Assembly: GCF_019334805.1 (NCBI RefSeq)
Contig: NZ_CP079822.1
Coordinates: forward strand, 682,001 to 746,000
Length of the DNA stretch: 64,000 bases
Direction of reading: 5' to 3'
DNA from: Rothia mucilaginosa
Lineage (GTDB): Bacteria; Actinomycetota; Actinomycetes; Actinomycetales; Micrococcaceae
In this document: one piece after another, positions 8,587-15,703 of the stretch
Layout: each line of letters opens with the position of its first letter
Position numbering within the stretch: position 1 is the stretch's first letter
Notes under the pieces: model-generated
Told to the model about the DNA's origin: nothing
The model's database searches: none
What the model saw: the letters and a program-made list of their open reading frames with translations, nothing else
Position numbers and translations under genes: made by a program

Positions 8587-11500
8587 ATGAAAGCCCACCT
8601 TGGCATGACGGGCTCTGGCTTTTCACGTTCTGCTATAACTCGCTCAACTCTTTGCTTGAGCATTGCTACGGCTTTGGCTTTGCCCGTAGCTATCCCCGCT
8701 ATTACGCCGAGTACCGCTGTCGAACAGACGGCGGAAAAAAGGGACTCTGCTTTCTACAATGGCACGACCTCCGAGCGTGCTGCCGCTAGCTGCTGGGAAG
8801 CCAAGCAGGCTAACCCCGAGGCAAAGAGCGGCGCCTACTGGCTGTACACTCCCGCGATGAGCCAGCCGACACAGTTCTACTGCGATCAGGAAACTGATGG
8901 TGGTGGCTGGGTCAAGATTGGCGAGGGCCGCGACGGCTGGACCGAGAACTACGAGGGTCAGGGTGACGCTTCTCAACTCTACAGCGATGCCGCACCCGCG
9001 TCATCCGGTTTGACTCTTGAACAGGGCAAAGCTCTGAGCTCCCTGCCCGCCGCGAAGACCCCGATTCAGCTTTCGGGTACCACCATTTCGCAGTTGCTCA
9101 ACGGCACCCGCCCCGATCAGTTGCCCGATGGTTACCGTTTCCGTCGCGCGCTGAACACCTCGGGCACCAAGTGGCAGGAGGCGACGGTTGACCGCCGTCA
9201 GACCTCCGAGTGGACCTGGGCTCTGCGTTCGAACGCTGTCTGGTCTAATGCGATCGTCACGAACCCTGACAAGTTCTCTTCCTACAATGAAAATGGCCGC
9301 AGGGACTGGCCTGATGGCACGTGGGAAGACCACATTCTGCGTGGACAGAACAACGGCTTCAAGACTTTGATGTTTGATGAGTTGGCGTCCCAGGATTACC
9401 GTATGGGTTTCCGTTACGGTGCAAACTCTCCCATTTCGCAGGATGGCTCTGAGCCGGCAATCACCGATGCGCGGAACTCCTACATCTACGGTAAGGAAAG
9501 CAACGGTGAGGCCTCTTTCGGTTACACCCAGATGTTCCTGCGCCCGAAGCTGACCCAGAATGATTTGAACCTGGGCGCTATCCCGGATTCCGGTACCCCG
9601 GCGAGCGCTCGTCGTGCCCTGCCCAATAGCCGTTCGGCGGATTGGCGCTGGCGAACCAGCGCCAGGACCGCCTCCGGTAAAACCGGCGAAATGAACACCT
9701 ACGTTGAGGCCATTACCGAGGTCGATCACGGTAACGGCACCTCCAGCGTGTTTATTGGTGGCGACTTCGAGTACCTTGAGTCCTCTACCGGTGAGCGTGT
9801 TGCGCAATCTAATATTGCTGCTTTTGACCCGGTGACCGGCGAGTTGCGCCGCGATTTTAAGCTGACTGTTGACGGTCAGGTGAAGGCTGTTGAGGCTCTG
9901 CCGAATAACCGTTTGGCTGTTGGCGGTAACTTCAAGCTTGTTAACGGTGAGAAGCATGAGAGCTTCGTCGTTGTTGACGCCACAACCGGTGAAGTTGCCC
10001 CTGAATGGGCCCAGGTTAAAGTCGAAGATCGCATTCGTACCGAGGTCATGACAGTGAAGACCATTCACCGTCAGGGTGACTACGTGTATATTGGCGGCAC
10101 CTTTACCCACATTTATGAAAGTGAAAAGGCGGGTGAGGCGTATTCGCGCAATATTGCCCGTTTTAAGTTGGGCGAGCCTTCTAACGGTGTGCCCGGTATT
10201 GTGAGTATAGACCGTAACTGGCGCCAGGTGTTCAACGGTACTGTCAACGGTATTAGCGCCTCCGCTGATAACTCTCATGTTTACGTAGCCGGTTACTTCA
10301 CCTGGCTCAACGGTGGCCTTGCCTACCGCGTGGCTGATATTACTCAGCATATGCAGAAGGGCAGCCCGTGGGCGTACCAGCAGTCTGAGATTCCTGCTGG
10401 CGCTAATGTCTCTGACCTGCGTAATGAAACCAAAATTTGGGGTTTCCAGTTCGACGTCCAGGATGCCGGTACCGGCGTCTGGGTGGGCGGTACCGAGCAC
10501 CTCATCTCTCGTTACGATAAGGCGTCCTTGACCCCCACCTACACCGCGATTACCCGCGATGGTGGAGACTTCCAGGATCTGCACCTGCACGGTAACACCA
10601 TCTACGGCGCCTGCCACTGCGGCGACTTCCTCTACCAGGATTCGCGTAACAAGCGGACCCCCGTGGGCGGTTCGAGCGTGATTCACTCGGTCAAGCTGGT
10701 TGCTGCTTTCGATAAGGACAGCGGTAAGATGCTGCCGGAGTTCTCCCCTGCTATTAAGGGTGACCACGGATTCGGTATCTGGGAGTCTTTCGTGGATTCG
10801 AAGGGCACCCTGTGGGTTGGCGGCGATATTCACCGTTCGCTGGGTGTTCACGGTACTCAGGATACCGTCGGTTTTGCGCGCTTTGAGGCCCGCGATGTGG
10901 CTCCTCCGCCTACCCCGCAGAACCTGAAGGTTGAGCTGAAGGACGATAAGGACGTTCTGACCTGGGATGCTGTACAGGATACCGGTAGTGTCCGCTACCA
11001 GATTCTGCGTGATGACCGCGTCATTGCTAGCACTTCGGGTACGAAGTTCGAGATTGACCACACCGATAACGCACGTTACTTTGTGCGCGCTGTGGATAGC
11101 TCGGATAACTACTCTGCGTCCACTCCGGTCCAGGTAGCTCCGGTGCGACCGACTCCTACCCCCACGGAGACCGCGACCGCAACGCCTACCGCTGACCCGA
11201 CTGCTACTGCAGACCCCACGGCAAGTGCTGACCCGACCGCGAGCGCTGACCCCAGTGCTTCGGCAAGCGCTACCCCGAGTGCAGAAGCGACTACTGAGGT
11301 ACCGAAGGAAGAGAACCCGAAGCCTGCCGATCCGAAGGAAGAAACTCCTAAGGACGATCAGAAGGACGAGGCCGCTAAGGACCAGATTGTTCTGCCCTAC
11401 GCGTCCGAGTGGAAGTACATGGTCTCCAGCAAGGCTCCCAACCGTAAGTACGGTTGGAAGTACAACTTCCACTTCAGCCTGGAAGATATCGCGCAGGAAG

Positions 11501-12102
11501 CATGGCAGACCGGCAAGACCCCGATTGGTGTCGGCTCCGGTAACCTTAACACCTCCGTTAATGTTCCGCTTGTGCGTACCCGCCCCAATATCTACGCCTA
11601 CACCACCATCCAGCTCACTCGTGAGCAGGCGAGCCGCGATCTGGTGCTGACCACCTACGCGGATGACGCTATTGCGGTGGGTGTCAACGGTAAAGAGGTT
11701 GGTCGTTCCAACTTCGACACCCGTGGAAAGCTGTGGAATAGCGCGATTGCATCGAGCTCGATTGATACCGCTACGGCTCAGAAGACTCCGGTGACCTTCA
11801 CCGTTCCGGCTTCTCAGCTGAAGGCTGGTGAGAACCTCATCGCTGTTGAGGTTCACCCGGGCATTAGCCGACGTAACGTTCGCCCGAATGTGAGCTTCGA
11901 TTTGCAGGCTACCTCCAAGGCACCGGTTGCTGAGCAGCCCGCCGAGAAGGAAGGCGACAAGGAGGCGGATGCTCCCGCCGCACACGAGGCTGAGCAGCCC
12001 GTGGTCGACAACGCGAACAACGCGGCAGCCGGCCCGGGCGAGCGACGCATCGTCAATAACGGAGTCGGAACCCGCGTTCCGATGCAGTCCCGAAGGAACT
12101 AA
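8587..12102 (+). CDS. Secreted fibrinogen-like YCDxxxxGGGW domain protein with C-terminal extension (copy C)
   Basis: Largest homologue, 1171 residues. ATG 8587 follows TTGGAGATATT. It has a signal peptide (about residues 1-44), the fibrinogen-related domain with YCDQETDGGGW (98-108), a propeller-like middle (FIGGDF, LAVGGNF, VYIGGTF, VWVGGTE, LWVGGD, CHCGD) and an Fn3-like domain (about 770-850). Unlike copies A and B it continues: about residues 855-932 are a Thr/Pro/Ala/Glu/Lys-rich linker with several ADPTAS-like six-residue repeats. Residues about 935-1108 form a beta-sandwich-like domain (LPYASEWKYM, then DDAIAVGVNGKEVGRSN and LKAGENLIAVEVH) similar to galactose-binding-type modules attached to secreted enzymes. 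A charged tail (VPMQSRRN end) follows, with no LPXTG. The repeats would be good targets for the O-mannosyltransferase encoded at 60464 (inference). Confidence 0.85.
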   Translation: MKAHLGMTGSGFSRSAITRSTLCLSIATALALPVAIPAITPSTAVEQTAEKRDSAFYNGTTSERAAASCWEAKQANPEAKSGAYWLYTPAMSQPTQFYCDQETDGGGWVKIGEGRDGWTENYEGQGDASQLYSDAAPASSGLTLEQGKALSSLPAAKTPIQLSGTTISQLLNGTRPDQLPDGYRFRRALNTSGTKWQEATVDRRQTSEWTWALRSNAVWSNAIVTNPDKFSSYNENGRRDWPDGTWEDHILRGQNNGFKTLMFDELASQDYRMGFRYGANSPISQDGSEPAITDARNSYIYGKESNGEASFGYTQMFLRPKLTQNDLNLGAIPDSGTPASARRALPNSRSADWRWRTSARTASGKTGEMNTYVEAITEVDHGNGTSSVFIGGDFEYLESSTGERVAQSNIAAFDPVTGELRRDFKLTVDGQVKAVEALPNNRLAVGGNFKLVNGEKHESFVVVDATTGEVAPEWAQVKVEDRIRTEVMTVKTIHRQGDYVYIGGTFTHIYESEKAGEAYSRNIARFKLGEPSNGVPGIVSIDRNWRQVFNGTVNGISASADNSHVYVAGYFTWLNGGLAYRVADITQHMQKGSPWAYQQSEIPAGANVSDLRNETKIWGFQFDVQDAGTGVWVGGTEHLISRYDKASLTPTYTAITRDGGDFQDLHLHGNTIYGACHCGDFLYQDSRNKRTPVGGSSVIHSVKLVAAFDKDSGKMLPEFSPAIKGDHGFGIWESFVDSKGTLWVGGDIHRSLGVHGTQDTVGFARFEARDVAPPPTPQNLKVELKDDKDVLTWDAVQDTGSVRYQILRDDRVIASTSGTKFEIDHTDNARYFVRAVDSSDNYSASTPVQVAPVRPTPTPTETATATPTADPTATADPTASADPTASADPSASASATPSAEATTEVPKEENPKPADPKEETPKDDQKDEAAKDQIVLPYASEWKYMVSSKAPNRKYGWKYNFHFSLEDIAQEAWQTGKTPIGVGSGNLNTSVNVPLVRTRPNIYAYTTIQLTREQASRDLVLTTYADDAIAVGVNGKEVGRSNFDTRGKLWNSAIASSSIDTATAQKTPVTFTVPASQLKAGENLIAVEVHPGISRRNVRPNVSFDLQATSKAPVAEQPAEKEGDKEADAPAAHEAEQPVVDNANNAAAGPGERRIVNNGVGTRVPMQSRRN

Positions 12103-12123
12103 TACCTTCTAGACAATCTCGCT

Positions 12124-12170
12124 AAATGGGGTTTGATTTTCTGAATGATTCAGGAAATCAAACCCCATTT
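12124..12170 (+). terminator. Long hairpin terminator after fibrinogen-like copy C
   Basis: Sixteen-base arms AAATGGGGTTTGATTT (12124-12139) and AAATCAAACCCCATTT (12155-12170) pair perfectly, and an inner CTGA/TCAG pair extends the stem. No T-run follows beyond the ATTT at the end of the stem, so termination strength is uncertain. Its position 21 bases after the stop supports a terminator role. Confidence 0.65.
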
Positions 12171-12415
12171 GCGTATATTCCCCACTTTTCCGTGTTTTTT
12201 GCATCATTTATTCCCATTATTTGTGCTTCTGTCATGCGCCTCTCTGCACAATGTTCAGAAATGTTTTCTAAATCCACAATTCACGAGAACAAAGCGCCGA
12301 TAACCCCCTCTAACAGCACACCAAGCCTACCCGAAGGATCCCGCAAATCTGCACCAAAGCGCATTGTCAGAGAGTTTTTACGACACAATTGTTGACCCTG
12401 ACCACACGCCCCCTG

Positions 12416-12444
12416 TTGCACTTCATCTCGTTGTAAAATATCTA
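12416..12444 (+). promoter_or_regulatory. Possible promoter of polysaccharide cluster I
   Basis: TTGCAC (12416-12421) and TATCTA (12439-12444) are separated by 17 bases about 135 bases before the first gene of the cluster. The -10 box is a weak match, so this is tentative. Confidence 0.33.
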
Positions 12445-12457
12445 TATAGTGGTGTAC

Positions 12458-12514
12458 GTGAAAAAAGGGACCAACCACCTCTTTTTTCGCGTGCGAGACT
12501 TCCGGACTTTCTCG
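12458..12514 (+). promoter_or_regulatory. Structured leader hairpins upstream of polysaccharide cluster I
   Basis: GTGAAAAAAGGG (12458-12469) can pair with CTCTTTTTTCGC (12479-12490), using two G-U pairs. TGCGAGA and TCTCGCA (about 12491-12515) form a second hairpin. Both lie between the possible promoter and the first gene. They could be an RNA control element, but pairing alone does not prove it. Confidence 0.35.
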
Positions 12515-12579
12515 CAACCACCCCGAAAGGGAGTAATTCACTCTCCTTCACTCCTCTCACCGATTAAAAAGGAATGTGC

Positions 12580-13368
12580 ATGTCCACCTCTGAGGCACCT
12601 CACGCCCCGAACTCCGCGCCCGCATCGGGATTTTCTGCGAAGTTTTCTCACACCCTGCGCTCTCTTGAAGCAGCGCAGAAGCCCGGCATTGGCGTTCCCG
12701 CCTACACCCGCTGGGTCAACCGCCGAGTAGCACGCTACTTCGCTGCGGCAGCTGTTGCGCTGGGCATCACCCCCAACGGCGTCACCGCAATTTCCGCTGC
12801 ATGTTCCGCGGCAGGCATCATCGTTCTGATTACCTGCCCGCCCAGCGTTGGTGTAGGTATCTGCGTTGCCCTGCTTTTCGCGCTCGGTTACGGTCTGGAC
12901 TCCGCTGACGGCCAGGTTGCTCGCGTGACCGGCGCGTCCTCCCCCGCCGGTGAGTGGCTCGACCACGTGGTCGACTCCATCCGTGTGCCCTCCGTGCACA
13001 TGGCAACTCTGCTCTCCTTCCTGCTGTACCCTGCGCACTACTCCTTTACCGGTTCCAACGCGTTCAACGGCTGGATCATTGCGATGCCCATGATTTTCAC
13101 CGCGCTGACCGCAGGTCACTTCATGAGCCAGATTCTGGCTGAGCAGCTACGCAACAACCGCAAGACCGCTGCTCCCCCGACCGGTGGTCCCCTGCGCTCC
13201 TTCATCAACCTGCACATGGACGCTGGCACCCTCTGCTGGATTTACATTTTCGTTGGCTTCGGCCCCGTATTCGTCATCGTCTACGCACTGCTTCTGCTGG
13301 CTAATGCCGCAACCGTCCTGCTGTCCATGCGTCGCAAGTACGTTAGCCTCGCGACCCCCGCTGAGTAA
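12580..13368 (+). CDS. CDP-alcohol phosphatidyltransferase family membrane protein
   Basis: Integral membrane enzyme of 262 residues. ATG 12580 is preferred over ATG 12574 because AAAAAGGA ends only at 12573, leaving six bases before 12580. The family signature is complete around residues 105-130: D-x2-DG-x2-AR-x8-G-x3-D-x3-D, where the aspartates bind Mg2+ and carry catalysis. Several hydrophobic segments follow. Family members transfer a phosphoalcohol or phosphatidyl group from a CDP-linked donor to an alcohol; the substrate cannot be told from sequence. It is the first gene of a plus-strand set with a GT2 enzyme, a polymerase, a flippase and a Wzz-like protein, only 11 bases before the GT2 gene. 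It may therefore modify or start the polysaccharide rather than make ordinary phospholipid (inference). Confidence 0.85.
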   Translation: MSTSEAPHAPNSAPASGFSAKFSHTLRSLEAAQKPGIGVPAYTRWVNRRVARYFAAAAVALGITPNGVTAISAACSAAGIIVLITCPPSVGVGICVALLFALGYGLDSADGQVARVTGASSPAGEWLDHVVDSIRVPSVHMATLLSFLLYPAHYSFTGSNAFNGWIIAMPMIFTALTAGHFMSQILAEQLRNNRKTAAPPTGGPLRSFINLHMDAGTLCWIYIFVGFGPVFVIVYALLLLANAATVLLSMRRKYVSLATPAE

Positions 13369-13379
13369 GGAGAATCCCA

Positions 13380-14330
13380 ATGATGCACTTCACCTCTCGC
13401 ACCCCTGCTGTTTCCGCCGTTATCGCAACCAACGGCAAGCGCCCCGAACTGCTGCGCGTGGCTGTCCGCTCCATCCTTGAGCAGAGCTACCGCGGTTTCG
13501 TTGAAGTTGTTGTTGTCTTTGACCGCGTTGAGCCCGACCGCCTCGAGGACATTGAGGTCGGCGAAAACCGTGCCCTGAAGATTGTCTCCAACACCCGCTC
13601 CGGCGGTCTGGCTGGCGGCCGCAACAGCGGCATCATCGCCTCCAGCGGCGAGATGATTGGCTTCTGCGATGATGACGACTACTGGATGCCTTCCAAGCTC
13701 ACCCAGCAGGTCGCTCTCTGGCGCGAAAACCCCGAAGCAACCGCTATCTCTTCGGGTATTACCGTCCGCTCCGGTGGTCAGGATATCGTGCGCCTGGCGC
13801 CCGAGCGCGCAACCTTCGCTGACTTCCTGCGTTCGCGCATTACCGAAATTCACCCCTCCGCCATGCTGTACTCTCGCGAGGATCTGCTCGGCGTTGACGG
13901 TAAGCCCGCCCGCATCGGCCTGGTCGATGAGGAACTGCCCGCCGCCTACGGTGAAGACTACGACCTGCTGCTGCGTGCAACCCGCCACGGCGATGTACTG
14001 AGCGTGCCCGAACCGCTGATTCTGGTGCTCTGGGACCGCCCCTCCTTCTTCTCCGGCAAGTGGCAGTCCATGGTTGACGGTCTGAGCTACATTCTGCGTA
14101 AGTTCCCTGAATTCGAGCAGGATCCCAAGGGCCTGGCACGTATTGCCGGTCAGATTGCCTACGCTCAGGCATCTCTGGGTAACAACAAGGAGGCGCGCGC
14201 GTACGCTCGCGCCGCTCTGCGCCGCGACCCCAAGCAGCTTCGTGCGTGGGCGGCGTATGTGGTGTCCACCGGCGTTATTAAGCCCGCTACTCTTCTTGAT
14301 CTCGTCCAGAAGACCGGTCGAGGTCTCTAA
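13380..14330 (+). CDS. Glycosyltransferase family 2 protein
   Basis: Predicted GT-A fold sugar transferase of 316 residues, start ATG 13380 seven bases after AAGGAG. The N-terminal nucleotide-binding region (AVIATNGKRPELLRVAVRSI) is followed by the metal-binding DDD in FCDDDDYWMPSKL near residue 97. The C-terminal 70 residues look helical (a TPR-like stretch, EARAYARAALRRDPKQLRAW). It is cytoplasmic and would add one sugar from a nucleotide donor to a lipid-linked glycan. It stands between the CDP-alcohol phosphatidyltransferase and the polymerase genes in one operon. Donor and acceptor are unknown. Confidence 0.88.
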   Translation: MMHFTSRTPAVSAVIATNGKRPELLRVAVRSILEQSYRGFVEVVVVFDRVEPDRLEDIEVGENRALKIVSNTRSGGLAGGRNSGIIASSGEMIGFCDDDDYWMPSKLTQQVALWRENPEATAISSGITVRSGGQDIVRLAPERATFADFLRSRITEIHPSAMLYSREDLLGVDGKPARIGLVDEELPAAYGEDYDLLLRATRHGDVLSVPEPLILVLWDRPSFFSGKWQSMVDGLSYILRKFPEFEQDPKGLARIAGQIAYAQASLGNNKEARAYARAALRRDPKQLRAWAAYVVSTGVIKPATLLDLVQKTGRGL

Positions 14331-14347
14331 CCAGGTATCGCACAGAC

Positions 14348-15703
14348 ATGGTTTCCTCTTCCGTTCTTTCCCCTCCGGGCACTTCGCCTGTGGCGCTGAA
14401 GGATTCTGCTGGATTGGATAGTACTCCGCCCAGCAGTATTCTGCGTGCCCGCGCGCGCAACCGTCCGGTATCTACGGCGCAGAAGAAGCTCCCCGCTTGG
14501 CCTCTGCTGGCGTTGCTGTACGGCTTCCCAGCGCTGTGGGCTTTGGGCGTGCTTCAGATTGCACCGCTGGTACTGGCAGCGATCATGCTTTTTTACCTCA
14601 TTATTCGAGGTAATGTGCGCGTGCCCGGTTCTCTGTGGGTGTGGGGCGCATTCTGCGTGTGGGTTGTTGTTGCGGCGCTTGCGCTGACCCGTTCGACCGA
14701 CATTATTGGTTGGGGTCTACGCTTTGTAAATATTCTCAGTGCCGGCATTTACGCCCTGTACTACTACAACGCGCGAGCCTCTATTAGCATCAATAGGCTG
14801 CTGGGCGGTCTGGCGACTCTGTGGGTGACCCTGATTGTTCTGGGGTACGGTGGTGTTCTCTTCCCCGAGTTCCGCCTGCGTACTCCGATGAGCTTCATCA
14901 TGCCTTCTGGTTTTATGCAGAACCCGCTGGTGCGCGACTACATGCTTCCTCCCCTGGCTGAGGTTCAGCGTCCTTGGGGTGCTCCCGAGGCGTATATTCG
15001 CCCCTCCGCGCCGTTCCCCTACGCGAATAGTTGGGGTCTGGCGTACACTCTGCTCACCCCGGTGATGCTGGCGTGCTTGCTTCGCCTGCATTCCATCTGG
15101 CTGCGTATTGCGTTGCTGATTGGTATGGCGCTTTCTACTGTGCCTGCGATTGCGACCAGTAACCGCGGCATGTTCATTGGTCTAGGTATCAGCGCAGCGT
15201 ACGTACTGTTGCGTCAGTTCCTTGCGGCTAATTGGCGTGCTGTGGGTACGGGTGTTGCGGCGATTACGGCTGTGGTTGTGGCGCTCTTTGCGTCGGGCAC
15301 CGTGGATAACATTCTGGGTCGTCAGGACTACTCTGACTCCACCGGTGGCCGTGCGGCGCTCTACCGCGCCACCTGGAAGGCGACCTTGGAGTCCCCGATT
15401 ATTGGTTACGGCACTCCGCGTATGGAACCGAGCATTGGCGTGTCAATGGGTACCCAGGGGTACCTGTGGACTCTGATGTTCTGCTTCGGCTTCGTGGGTC
15501 TGGCGCTGTTCGCGCTCTTCATGGTGTGCACTGTAGCAGGCGGCGCACGAGTGAAGACCACCTCCGGGTACTGGCTGCATAGCGTGCCGGTCGCGTGCTG
15601 CGTCGTCTTTATTTTCTACAGCTTCGATATTGCTCAGATGACCATTCTGATGCTCGCGTCGATGGCGTGTATTCGTTCCATTCGGGATGGTGAGGGGCTA
15701 TGA
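14348..15703 (+). CDS. O-antigen polymerase/ligase-like membrane protein (Wzy-like, cluster I)
   Basis: Polytopic membrane protein of 451 residues with about ten or more hydrophobic segments. After a 50-residue cytoplasmic start it shows TM helices, a large outward loop (about residues 180-225, PSGFMQNPLVRDYM region) and a second loop with an RAALYRATWKATLESPIIGYG stretch, which is typical of the Wzy/WaaL superfamily. It would join repeat units into polymer on the outer face of the membrane. The gene starts 17 bases after the GT2 stop, with only a weak Shine-Dalgarno (CCAGG), and its stop overlaps the flippase start (ATGA), so coupling is likely. A second, unrelated-looking polymerase is encoded at 36063-37391. 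Confidence 0.8.
   Translation: MVSSSVLSPPGTSPVALKDSAGLDSTPPSSILRARARNRPVSTAQKKLPAWPLLALLYGFPALWALGVLQIAPLVLAAIMLFYLIIRGNVRVPGSLWVWGAFCVWVVVAALALTRSTDIIGWGLRFVNILSAGIYALYYYNARASISINRLLGGLATLWVTLIVLGYGGVLFPEFRLRTPMSFIMPSGFMQNPLVRDYMLPPLAEVQRPWGAPEAYIRPSAPFPYANSWGLAYTLLTPVMLACLLRLHSIWLRIALLIGMALSTVPAIATSNRGMFIGLGISAAYVLLRQFLAANWRAVGTGVAAITAVVVALFASGTVDNILGRQDYSDSTGGRAALYRATWKATLESPIIGYGTPRMEPSIGVSMGTQGYLWTLMFCFGFVGLALFALFMVCTVAGGARVKTTSGYWLHSVPVACCVVFIFYSFDIAQMTILMLASMACIRSIRDGEGL

Larger units (their letters stand above)
12103..12579. other. Intergenic region before polysaccharide cluster I
   Basis: About 477 bases. It begins with a long hairpin after copy C (12124-12170). From about 12390 on it holds a possible promoter and a leader with three small hairpins before the CDP-alcohol phosphatidyltransferase gene. 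No gene is seen in the AT-rich stretch 12180-12390. Confidence 0.5.

Noticed and set aside
9001-11985. A 994-codon open frame on the minus strand opposite fibrinogen-like copy C
   Set aside because: Same reason: the composition is unlike a protein (many Arg, Val, Gly in repeats mirroring the sense codons) and the plus-strand gene is well supported.
1886-12102. LPXTG-type cell-wall anchors on the fibrinogen-like proteins
   Set aside because: None of the three ends in LPXTG, a hydrophobic segment and a basic tail. They end in an Fn3-like domain or in a polar tail.
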